Of a stretch of DNA of 64,000 nt, positions 39,651 through 47,484 are shown piece after piece. The notes beneath the pieces were generated by a model. The model saw only the letters and a program-made list of their open reading frames with translations. It had not been told where the DNA came from and ran no database searches. How positions within the stretch are numbered: the first letter of the stretch is position 1; the number at the start of each line of letters is the position of its first letter. A program made the translations under genes and the position numbers. Origin of the DNA: Pseudanabaena sp. Chao 1811. Lineage in GTDB: Bacteria; Cyanobacteriota; Cyanobacteriia; Pseudanabaenales; Pseudanabaenaceae. The stretch is taken from NCBI RefSeq assembly GCF_027942295.1, contig NZ_CP101416.1, positions 806,001 through 870,000 of the forward strand. The letters run 5' to 3'.

Positions 39651-40232
39651 TCAATGCACAAGGGTTAGCGCTGTGTAGATTGTCCAGCTATCGATCGCTA
39701 GCATTAGCAACGTAAATACCAACAAAATTAAATACATCCAAGGCTGAGCTAAAGGGCGTACATCACTGGTATCAATACCTGTACGCTCCTGAACCCGTTG
39801 CACTAATCGAGCAAACCCCACTACTCGCATCGGTAACAAATAAGCCTGATCGGAATTTTTACTCACAAAATAATAAACAATCCCGCCCTGTCCTGTAATT
39901 CTGGGTTTTAATGCTTGGATATCTTGCCAAGGCAATGACCAACCTTTACGGACAAAAGTGGGAAACCATCTGGGATAAACCAAACTAATGCCTTGATCAT
40001 CAATAATTACGCGATCGCTTAATGCCCCATACAAAAATACAAATCCGAGCGCTAAGCCTAAACTGAGCCATGAAGCAGGAATTGCGGAATGTGTAAAGTT
40101 GCTCAAGAATGGCAAAGGTACAGTGAGTACTAGATACAGCAGCAACAAAGTAACCCGAATTAATGGCGATACATGAAAAATATCACTGGATTTTGAATTG
40201 GCTGGATTTGAGGTTACTTGCGATTCAGTCAT
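39651..40232 (-). CDS. Membrane protein with PH-like core, unknown function
   Basis: A 193-residue protein with two N-terminal transmembrane helices (about 24-42 and 53-72) and one near the C-terminus (about 165-187). The soluble segment between them (VIIDDQGISLVYPRWFP, WSLPWQDIQALKPR) has the pattern of a bacterial PH/YcxB-like small beta-barrel. No family was recognised with certainty. It is convergent with the GAF gene, only 9 bases apart. Confidence 0.65.
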   Translation of the reverse strand: MTESQVTSNPANSKSSDIFHVSPLIRVTLLLLYLVLTVPLPFLSNFTHSAIPASWLSLGLALGFVFLYGALSDRVIIDDQGISLVYPRWFPTFVRKGWSLPWQDIQALKPRITGQGGIVYYFVSKNSDQAYLLPMRVVGFARLVQRVQERTGIDTSDVRPLAQPWMYLILLVFTLLMLAIDSWTIYTALTLVH

Positions 40233-40243
40233 AAATAAAATCA

Positions 40244-40499
40244 GGGGTTTGCGATTTAATAAAGAATCAGAATTTTGGCATTCATATGCTTGAACCCCCT
40301 CTAGCTCCCCCTTGGAAGGGTGAGGATTTAAATTTTCCCGCGTTTCAAGGGTGAGGATTTAAATTTTCCCGCGTTTCAAGGGGGGACTAAGAGGGGTAAA
40401 AATTTGCACGATGTATCAAGTATATGAATGCCAGAATTTCTGTAGTGCAGCTTCGCCACGTTACAGAAATTCTGGTTATTTATTTTACTGTGCGTCCCC
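40244..40499. mobile_element. Family A inverted-repeat element, copy 3, split by an insertion
   Basis: Left end GGGGTTTGCGATTTAATAAA and right end (other strand) GGGGACGCACAGTAAAATAA match copies 1 and 2. The inner stem CAGAATTTCTGTA...ACAGAAATTCTG is intact only if 40277-40431 is removed. It has no coding capacity. Confidence 0.7.
40277..40431. mobile_element. Small inverted-repeat element nested in family A copy 3
   Basis: The ends GGCATTCATATGCTTGA and TCAAGTATATGAATGCC are inverted repeats. The flanking bases AGAATTTT (left) and AGAATTTC (right) form an imperfect 8-base direct repeat, as expected for a target-site duplication. Inside, about 32 bases (GGGTGAGGATTTAAATTTTC...) are tandemly duplicated. 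No coding capacity, so the transposase must have come from elsewhere. Confidence 0.7.
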
Positions 40500-40707
40500 A
40501 AGCAGAGAAACTAAACGAAGGACTCACAAAGCACTCGGTTTATTTGGCAATTGATCGCAATTAAATTAACATTGTTTTTTAGGGGTAATCTAATAAATGA
40601 CAGATATGATTAACGATCTAGAAATGTCTGTTACGACACTTTGTCTCTTAACAAACATTTTGTGACTCAATCAAGAATAATTACATACAGTACGGATGGT
40701 GTAAAAC

Positions 40708-41088
40708 GTGGGTTGGCGTGTACGTGGCGTTCGTGGTGCAACCACAGTTGAAGCAAATACATACGCAGCCTTAGAAAGGGCTGTGCTAGAGCTTATGGAG
40801 GAGATCGAGGCACAAAATGACATCGATCCGCGTGAAATAGTAAGTGCCACTTTTTCGGCAACAACAGATATTGATGTGGTTTTTCCTGCCAAAATTGCCC
40901 GATCGCGATCGCATTGGGAGCATGTGCCACTTTTAGATGTGCAGCAAATGCATGTCGAGGGCAGCTTAGAGCGCTGTATTCGTGTCCTCATTCATGTGAA
41001 TACACCCCTTGAGCAACATCAAATTAAACATGTTTACTTAAATGGAGCCAGAGATCTACGTCCCGATCTTGTTTACGCCCAAATTTGA
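40708..41088 (+). CDS. aroH: Chorismate mutase, AroH class
   Basis: AroH-class chorismate mutase converts chorismate to prephenate for Phe and Tyr synthesis. The 126-residue trimeric-type protein has the N-terminal RVRGVRGATTVEANT with the catalytic Arg7-type residue and the C-terminal HVEGSLERCIRVLIHVNT with the conserved Glu-x-x-x-Cys-Ile-Arg. Length equals that of the Bacillus enzyme. The start is GTG 40708, just ahead of the conserved Trp-Arg-Val; no strong ribosome site is seen. A terminator follows. Confidence 0.94.
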   Translation: MGWRVRGVRGATTVEANTYAALERAVLELMEEIEAQNDIDPREIVSATFSATTDIDVVFPAKIARSRSHWEHVPLLDVQQMHVEGSLERCIRVLIHVNTPLEQHQIKHVYLNGARDLRPDLVYAQI

Positions 41089-41099
41089 GAAAATATTTG

Positions 41100-41138
41100 A
41101 GAAAATAGAGGGAGTGCTAAGCGCTCCCTCTATTTTCT
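41100..41138. terminator. Terminator after aroH
   Basis: AGAAAATAGAGGGAGTGC-TAA-GCGCTCCCTCTATTTTCT with one G-T pair. Confidence 0.75.
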
Positions 41139-41175
41139 AGATACAATCAGTGCAAACGTAAGATATATAGCCCCT

Positions 41176-43263
41176 ATGGTCACAAGAATTTTCCTGTGTA
41201 ACGAACAAACAGAGCCAGAGATTCGCGATTTCATTCGTGAAGCGATCGCTGAGATCTCAGAGGGGGAGCAGTATATCGTTACTTGGAACTGCGGCAACAT
41301 TCAAACTCTCAAGGTTGGCGATCGCGCTTATTTCAAGCGGATCGGTAGTGCCAATCAGGGCTATTTTGCCGCAGGTACGGTTGTGCCTGCGGACCGGGAA
41401 TATCAACTCAAACTGAGATCGGCTCGTTATCGTGAACTCAGTGAAGCCTATGACATCGACTCGCAGGCAAATAATTTGCGAGTATGGGTGGCTTGGGACT
41501 CTTGTGTCACGTTTGATGAACCTCTACGAACGGATTACCTGCGTCAGTTGCCCCACTTTCAGGGAATGCCCCTCGAGCCACAAACCGATGCGGGGGTATT
41601 TCGTGAAGAATATGTACGGATGCTCGATCGCGAGTGGGAACGCCAAACCCAAAAGGCAATCAGGGCTGGTAAGGGGGTGAGTTTAGTTGATGTCTATTAT
41701 CGATGGGGCTTAGAGGATATTCAGCAAGGATTTCCACAGGATGCGTTGGAATCTTTTCGCCAAGCCCTGAAGCTAAATCCCAATTTTATTAAGGCATATT
41801 TAGGTTTAGGCGATGCCCATGTGAGTTTGCGCGAATATGCTAAGGCAGTCGGCGACTATGGCAAAGCAATCTCCATGCGTCCTGATAAAGCAAGGATTGC
41901 CTATTACAAACGGGGCGAAATTAATTTTTTATTGAATCAGTTCCAGCAAGCATTGGCAGATTTTCAGGCAGCGATCGACATTGATCCCAACTATGTCGAT
42001 GCCCATTTTTCCTTAGGTAATACCTATTTCAAGCTCAAGAGTTACGAACAGGCGATCGCTTGCTATAGCAGCACCCTCGATTTAGATCCCAATCGTGATT
42101 TGGCAGTATTTCGGCGCGGACGCTCCCATTACATCCTCAAGGAATTTCCCGAAGCATTACGGGACTTTAGCCATGCGATCGAGCTACAGCCTAGCAATGT
42201 CGATGCCTATTACTATCGAGGCTTGACCTATTCGCAACCTACCATCGCCGATGAAACCCTTGCAGGTGATGATTTGCGGAAAGCTATTGTTTTGTATCAA
42301 ACTCAAGGCAAACCTGAAAAAGCAAGAAAGGCAAAGGAATTTCTAGAAACTCTAGCGATCGACTCACTACCCAAGGCTAAGCCCAGAAGTAGCTATGCGA
42401 TCGCGCCATCGGAGGAGACAGCATCGGAAGCTATTGCCGAGCCTGATGTCCCCATTGCAACCTCCAAGGCAATTCCCGTTGACGATGCCGAAGAAACTAG
42501 CGACTTGATTGTGGTAGTCCAACCTGATGAGCAGGCAATTGCAATTCCTGTTTCGGAATCAATTACTAGCGAAGAAGCGATCGCAGCTTTCTCCAGTGAC
42601 GAAATTGCCTATCCATCGGAACCTGCTCAAATCGTTGAAGTCGAGAAGGTAGTCGAAAAGATTGTCGAGGTCGAAAAACTAGTCGAAGTTGAGAAGATCG
42701 TTGAAGTCGAAAAAATTGTGGAAGTCGAGAAGCTAGTCGAGGTCGAGAAACTAGTTGAAGTCGAAAAAATTGTTGAAGTGGAGAAGCTAGTCGATCGCGT
42801 CGTCGAAAAAGTCGTGGATCGCGTTGTTGAGAAACCAGTTCCTTTCTCGATTGAAGATCCTAGCACTGCCGAAAAGCTGGCGATGATCTCGGTGATGGCG
42901 CAATATATGCGTGATGGTTGGATGGTGCGATCAGTCGATAAATCGCAAGTGGGCTACGATCTCGAATGTACTAAAGATGATCGAAGCGAAGCTGTAGTGA
43001 TTAAGAGCTTTACTAGCGATCGCGAGTCCTTTGCCATTTCTGCGATCGAGATTGAAAATGCCCGCAGCAATAAAGATTTTGTCCTCTGGGTAGTTAGTGG
43101 CGCAGCCGAAAATCCTGAATTACGCTGTCTACGCGGACGAGAACTATTCGAGCAATTTGATCTTGATCCTCTCGCCTTTGCTGCAAAAGTTCGGCAGTCA
43201 ACAGTACAATTAGAATTTGCGCCAGTAGCCCTAGGAATTCCACAATTTGAGCCGCAGGGATAG
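41176..43263 (+). CDS. PUA/EVE-like, TPR, VEVEK-repeat protein with DUF3883-like end
   Basis: A 695-residue protein of unusual build. Residues 1-135 look like a PUA/EVE-type domain (YIVTWNCGNIQTLKVGDRAY, QGYFAAGTVVPADREY), a fold that reads modified bases. About 165-395 is a TPR array (FRQALKLNPNFIKAYLGLGD, AAIDIDPNYVDAHFSLGNTY). An acidic linker follows, then a hexapeptide array of [IL]VEVEK units (about 485-555), likely a rigid coiled coil. The last ~120 residues resemble DUF3883 (VGYDLECTKDDRSEAVVIKS, FVLWVVSG), but the usual E-x-K motif is not clear. A nucleic-acid-linked scaffold role is inferred. The homopurine-rich array may vary in length. Confidence 0.7.
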   Translation: MVTRIFLCNEQTEPEIRDFIREAIAEISEGEQYIVTWNCGNIQTLKVGDRAYFKRIGSANQGYFAAGTVVPADREYQLKLRSARYRELSEAYDIDSQANNLRVWVAWDSCVTFDEPLRTDYLRQLPHFQGMPLEPQTDAGVFREEYVRMLDREWERQTQKAIRAGKGVSLVDVYYRWGLEDIQQGFPQDALESFRQALKLNPNFIKAYLGLGDAHVSLREYAKAVGDYGKAISMRPDKARIAYYKRGEINFLLNQFQQALADFQAAIDIDPNYVDAHFSLGNTYFKLKSYEQAIACYSSTLDLDPNRDLAVFRRGRSHYILKEFPEALRDFSHAIELQPSNVDAYYYRGLTYSQPTIADETLAGDDLRKAIVLYQTQGKPEKARKAKEFLETLAIDSLPKAKPRSSYAIAPSEETASEAIAEPDVPIATSKAIPVDDAEETSDLIVVVQPDEQAIAIPVSESITSEEAIAAFSSDEIAYPSEPAQIVEVEKVVEKIVEVEKLVEVEKIVEVEKIVEVEKLVEVEKLVEVEKIVEVEKLVDRVVEKVVDRVVEKPVPFSIEDPSTAEKLAMISVMAQYMRDGWMVRSVDKSQVGYDLECTKDDRSEAVVIKSFTSDRESFAISAIEIENARSNKDFVLWVVSGAAENPELRCLRGRELFEQFDLDPLAFAAKVRQSTVQLEFAPVALGIPQFEPQG
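42631..42840. repeat. Degenerate 18-base tandem repeat encoding VEVEK units
   Basis: About eleven units of GTCGAAGTCGAGAAG-type sequence, each encoding (I/L)VEVEK, lie within the TPR gene. Third-codon positions differ between units, so the protein repeat is old or selected rather than freshly duplicated. Confidence 0.75.
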
Positions 43264-43537
43264 TTTAATGACAACGCAATCAATTTGGTTTGAATAATTC
43301 AAATCGAGATTTTTCTAAGGTAGATGCTTTGGGGAAAATCAGTTTAACTAATTATTGAATTTCCTAAGATTTTTATCAAATTGCACGCTATCTTTTCAAT
43401 CCCCTCAAACATCTATTAAAACAACAAACTATTTCCTAATAATTTAGGTGCTATAGTAGCTCTCTAGTCTACAATTATTTCGTATAAGTAGTGATTTTAA
43501 TTTTCCAATGTTCTTAGATTAATGAAAAAGAAAACTT

Positions 43538-44206
43538 ATGGATGATAAAGAATTATTGGACTCTACAAAAAACAATGATAGTATGAAAAGTGCTTTAATA
43601 GGAGCTTTTGTGCTTCTTTTAGCTGGAGGTACCTCTCCATGGTGGGCAAAACCTGTAGGAGACTTTCTTAGCCAGAAAGAACTGAAAGAAGAAAAAAAAG
43701 TGCTTGAGAATAAGAACAAAGAGTTGACTGACAAGAACAAAGAGTTATCCGACAAGAACAAGGAGCTTATAAAAGAATTAGATATCTTCAAAGACAATAT
43801 TGCTAAGCAGGAAAATCTAGCACTTTTTAGTGGTTATGAAGTAAATTATAACCTAGATACTTCTACAAGAGACATTGGAGTTGGTTTAATATTATCCGAA
43901 CAAACTAGAAGTAAGATAGAAAAGACCTCTCTCGAAAAGATAGAGGCAGTCGTGATTTTTGCAACTGGGCAAAGATTCGTAAATCTATGGATCACTGACA
44001 CACGAGGTAATAGCTACCCAAAACTGCTTCAAAGAGAAGAAGGAAAGCCATTCAATCCTGAAAGATCAAACGAATTGTCTTTTGAGCTTCTAGTTAGTAA
44101 TTTCCCACAAGTTGATCCACGATCAATCTCTAAAATTGTATTTGAAGCAAAAGCTGTTCCCTTTGGCTATAGAAGTTTTATTGTAAAGCGTGTAAACCTC
44201 AAATAA
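43538..44206 (+). CDS. Membrane-anchored coiled-coil protein, unknown function
   Basis: A 222-residue protein with one N-terminal transmembrane helix (about 18-36, SALIGAFVLLLAGGTSPWW). A coiled coil of Asp/Asn/Lys/Glu-rich heptads (KNKELTDKNKELSDKNKEL, about 48-90) follows, then a C-terminal beta-rich domain of about 125 residues (SGYEVNYNLDTSTRDIGVGL). It is markedly AT-rich compared with its neighbours, which suggests acquisition. I do not recognise the C-terminal domain. A role as an effector or sensor tethered to the membrane is speculation. Confidence 0.65.
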   Translation: MDDKELLDSTKNNDSMKSALIGAFVLLLAGGTSPWWAKPVGDFLSQKELKEEKKVLENKNKELTDKNKELSDKNKELIKELDIFKDNIAKQENLALFSGYEVNYNLDTSTRDIGVGLILSEQTRSKIEKTSLEKIEAVVIFATGQRFVNLWITDTRGNSYPKLLQREEGKPFNPERSNELSFELLVSNFPQVDPRSISKIVFEAKAVPFGYRSFIVKRVNLK

Positions 44207-44551
44207 ATTCTCTACAATAAAACTCACGAATATGACGCTAGATAGTTAAAACGTGATCGACGTACTTGCGTCTTTTTTGTCGGTATGAAATAGGCATTTA
44301 AGCACCTATCCCCAATTAGCTAGCTTATCAGTCCCTAATTGTGTACCTGTAAATTTTGCTTATTTTGTGGCTTCTACTATTTTGGAATATATGAAAAAAG
44401 AAATTGGTTTATATGACTTAAGCCATCACATAAATACTACTTTAGAAAATTTTGGCAATATAGCCATCTCTCATTAATCTACTATTCTCCCAACTTTTTT
44501 GAGATTGCTATACTATGGTGAAATCAAGGCAAGTATTAGAGATCGAGTTTT
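44207..44551. other. Gene-free stretch before the aminopeptidase gene
   Basis: 345 AT-rich bases; no RNA gene, palindrome or conserved frame recognised. It should contain the aminopeptidase promoter. Confidence 0.5.
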
Positions 44552-47191
44552 ATGACCCGCAAATCTTGGGATAGCTATTTAGAATTAGCCTCAGAATTAG
44601 GATTTTGGGATGGAGAAAGTGACAAATCGAAGAAACATAAATCTTTTCAACTTCCAGGCGCGAAGCCTCATTATAACCCCGATCGCCCCGGACAGGTGGA
44701 GCATATTGCCCTCGACTTAGTTCTGGATATTCCCCAGCAAACAATTACAGGAACTACCAAAATCCGCCTGCGTCCTGTGCGTGATGGCATCATGGATTTG
44801 ACTTTAGATGCGGTGAATTTGCGGATTGATTCGGTGGCAGTCACCGATCAAATCGAAGCTAAGCCCGATCCCGACAAAACCAAGAGCAAGTTTGACTATG
44901 ATGGCGAATTCCTAAAAATCTATCTCAATGAACCCACTAAGGCAAATGTGCCCATTGAGATTGCGATCACCTATGCTGCTGTACAACCTCAGCGCGGTAT
45001 TTACTTTGTCCAGCCCACGGAGCATCAACCTGATAAACCCACACAAGTCTGGACTCAGGGCGAAGATGAAGACTCCCGCTATTGGTTCCCTTGCTTTGAT
45101 TATCCCGGACAATTAGCAACTTCCGAAATTCGCATTCGTGTACCCAAGGAATTTAACGTAATTTCCAATGGGGAATTAATTGAAGTTAAGGAACAGAAAA
45201 AAGAGAAAATTTATCACTGGTATCAAAAGGAAGTCCATCCTAGTTATTTGATGACCTTAGCGATCGGTGATTTTGTCGAAGTGCAAGATGAATGGAAAGG
45301 TAAACCCGTTACCTACTATGTAGATAAGTCTCGCACGACTGAAGAAGCAATCTTAACGATGGGAAAAACCCCACGCATGATTGAATTTTTTAGTGAGAAG
45401 TATGGCTATGATTACGCCTTTCCGAAATATGCTCAAGTTTGTGTAGCGGACTTTATTTTTGGTGGGATGGAAAATACTTCCGCAACTTTATTAACCGATC
45501 GCTGTGTTTTAGACCAGAGAGCCGCACTGGATAATCGCTCTAGCGAAAGCCTTGTCGCCCATGAATTGGCGCACCAATGGTTTGGCGATCTGGTGGTGAT
45601 TAAGCATTGGTCACACGCATGGGTTAAGGAAGGGGCGGCAACCTACGCGGAGGTGCTTTGGACAGATCATGAGTACGGAGCCGAAGAAGCTGCCTATTAT
45701 CGTCTGGGGGAAGCTAGAAGCTATTTGGCGGAAGATCGCGATCGCTATCGTCGTCCGATGGTAACTCATGTCTATCGTGAGGCGATCGAGCTATACGATC
45801 GCCATATCTACGAGAAGGGTGGTTGTGTCTACCATATGCTGCGAACTGAACTCGGCGATGATTTGTTCTGGAAAGCGATTCATCATTTTGTGCGGACAAA
45901 TGCCCACAAAACCGTCGAGACCATTGATTTATTAAGGGCGATCGAGGAAGCCACAGGACGCAATATTCTCTTCCTCTTCGATCAATATGTCTTCCGTGGT
46001 GGACATCCTGAATATAAGGTGGGCTATAGCTGGGATGGCGATAATAACTTGGCGAAAGTCACAGTTTCCCAAACTCAGGATGAACTCTTTGACTTAAAGA
46101 TTCCCATTGGTTTTGGATTTGAAGATGCTGCGGAATCGCAGGTTTTCAAAGTGCGCGTATTTGAGAAAGAACAGGCTTTCTATTTCCCCTTAAAGACTAA
46201 GCCCAAGTATATTAGCTTCGATCAAGGCAATCACTATCTCAAACAAGTCACCCTTGAATATGGTGTTGCGGAACTGAAGGCAGGCTTGCAGTCTGACCCC
46301 GATCCCCTTGCCCGTATCCAAGCGGCGGAAGCTTTGGCAAAGAAAGGCGGATTAGAGGCGGTGAAAGCCCTCGGTCAAGCCTTGCTCGATGAACCCTTCT
46401 GGGGTGTTCGTGTGGAAATTGCCGATAATCTTGCCTCTATTAAGCTCGATCAAGCCTTTGAAGCCTTGGCTAAGGGATTGGAAGACCCCAATGCGAAGGT
46501 GAGAAATGCGGTTCTCAGTGGCTTAGCACAGAACAAAGTGCAGAAGAGTTTGGATTTGATTAAGCCCTTAATTAAAAAGGGAGATCCTAGCTATACCGTC
46601 GAAGCTACTGCTGCTAGATTGACAGGTGAATTAGCCGCCGCCTTGAGTCACGAACGGGAACCTTCTAAGGTGGTCAAACTCTTGCAGACAGTTCTCAAAG
46701 AACGCGCAGGTTGGAATGAAGTAGTTCGTTCAGGCGCGATCGCAGGTTTAGCCAAAATCAAGGAATCCGATGAGGCACTAGAAACCATCCTCAAATATAC
46801 GGAACCCGATGTACCGCAGCCCTTACGCCTAGCCTCCATTCGCGCCCTTGGTGCAATTGGTAAGTCGCAGACTAAACCCAAAACCGAGAAAATCCTCAAT
46901 CGATTACAGGTCATTTCCCAAGAGACGTTCTTTTTAACCCAAATGGCAGTGGTTGGAGCTTTGGGACAAATCGATAGTGCTGGGGCAATAGGTGTGCTGC
47001 GATCGCTATCCGACTCTACGCCCGATGGTCGGGTACGGCGGGTTGCCGATGAAGCAATTCAGCGTGTCCAAAAGGCGATCGGCAAGGATGCGGGCTTAAA
47101 GCAACTACGCGAAGAACTCGATCAATTGCGGAAGGATAATCAATCCCTCAAGAGTCGATTGGAAGCGATCGAAGCCAAATCTAAACCATAG
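44552..47191 (+). CDS. M1-family aminopeptidase (aminopeptidase N-like)
   Basis: A zinc metallopeptidase of 879 residues that removes N-terminal amino acids from peptides. The exopeptidase motif is GGMENTSA (304-311). The zinc site is HELAH at 337-341 with the third ligand Glu360 exactly 18 residues later (HAWVKEGAATYAE). The N-terminal part is the M1 beta-saddle; after the catalytic domain, about residues 560-840 form HEAT-like repeats (LARIQAAEALAKKGGLEAVK, LEDPNAKVRNAVLSGLAQNK), and a short coiled coil ends the protein. GGMEN instead of GAMEN is a known variation. It is followed by its own terminator. Confidence 0.93.
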   Translation: MTRKSWDSYLELASELGFWDGESDKSKKHKSFQLPGAKPHYNPDRPGQVEHIALDLVLDIPQQTITGTTKIRLRPVRDGIMDLTLDAVNLRIDSVAVTDQIEAKPDPDKTKSKFDYDGEFLKIYLNEPTKANVPIEIAITYAAVQPQRGIYFVQPTEHQPDKPTQVWTQGEDEDSRYWFPCFDYPGQLATSEIRIRVPKEFNVISNGELIEVKEQKKEKIYHWYQKEVHPSYLMTLAIGDFVEVQDEWKGKPVTYYVDKSRTTEEAILTMGKTPRMIEFFSEKYGYDYAFPKYAQVCVADFIFGGMENTSATLLTDRCVLDQRAALDNRSSESLVAHELAHQWFGDLVVIKHWSHAWVKEGAATYAEVLWTDHEYGAEEAAYYRLGEARSYLAEDRDRYRRPMVTHVYREAIELYDRHIYEKGGCVYHMLRTELGDDLFWKAIHHFVRTNAHKTVETIDLLRAIEEATGRNILFLFDQYVFRGGHPEYKVGYSWDGDNNLAKVTVSQTQDELFDLKIPIGFGFEDAAESQVFKVRVFEKEQAFYFPLKTKPKYISFDQGNHYLKQVTLEYGVAELKAGLQSDPDPLARIQAAEALAKKGGLEAVKALGQALLDEPFWGVRVEIADNLASIKLDQAFEALAKGLEDPNAKVRNAVLSGLAQNKVQKSLDLIKPLIKKGDPSYTVEATAARLTGELAAALSHEREPSKVVKLLQTVLKERAGWNEVVRSGAIAGLAKIKESDEALETILKYTEPDVPQPLRLASIRALGAIGKSQTKPKTEKILNRLQVISQETFFLTQMAVVGALGQIDSAGAIGVLRSLSDSTPDGRVRRVADEAIQRVQKAIGKDAGLKQLREELDQLRKDNQSLKSRLEAIEAKSKP

Positions 47192-47192
47192 T

Positions 47193-47219
47193 AAAGAAGC
47201 ACCCTATGGGTGCTTCTTT
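47193..47219. terminator. Terminator after the aminopeptidase gene
   Basis: AAAGAAGCACCC-TAT-GGGTGCTTCTTT, perfect 12-base arms, immediately behind the stop codon. Confidence 0.82.
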
Positions 47220-47223
47220 CTTG

Positions 47224-47403
47224 CAGAAGCCAAACAAGATTGTGGAAGTGTCATTGTCCGAGTATGAGATTAGCTCTGGTTTTAATTGGACATATCGAGA
47301 ACAAGAGGCGATCGCGAAGTTAGAAAAAATCACGGGTAATCGCCTCTTTAGTTTTGCATTTCGGCATGGTAAGCAAGAAATCAGAGCAAGACAATTCCTT
47401 TAG
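47224..47403 (+). pseudogene. Fragment resembling the N-terminus of a McrC-like protein
   Basis: An open stretch of about 60 codons (KIVEVSLSEYEISSGFNWTY ... RHGKQEIRARQFL) reads like the N-terminal part of McrC, where an initial strand and Glu-Tyr motif are followed by a Leu/Glu-rich helix and an R-A-x-x-[FY]-V-G-like end. The frame stops just where VG-x-I would follow. The only ATG lies inside the preceding terminator hairpin. I therefore read it as a truncated relic, but the similarity is weak and a small unknown gene is possible. Confidence 0.35.
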
Positions 47404-47418
47404 GGTTATTCAGGCAAT

Positions 47419-47461
47419 AAAACCCAAGATACAAGTAGCGGCTACTTGTATCTTGGGTTTT
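47419..47461. terminator. Bidirectional terminator before the diguanylate cyclase end
   Basis: AAAACCCAAGATACAAGTAGC and its complement around a one-base centre. It ends the convergent diguanylate cyclase gene. Confidence 0.78.
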
Positions 47462-47484
47462 TTATCTCTTTCATTACTATAGCC

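Larger units (their letters stand above)
40233..40707. other. Gene-free region with a nested pair of repeat elements
   Basis: 475 bases that hold the family A element at 40244-40499 with another element inserted in it (40277-40431), then the promoter region of aroH. No gene was recognised. Confidence 0.65.

Noticed and set aside
42627-42866. Open frame antisense to the VEVEK array (FSTSTIFSTS)
   Set aside because: A by-product of the 18-base repeat, which is open in several frames.
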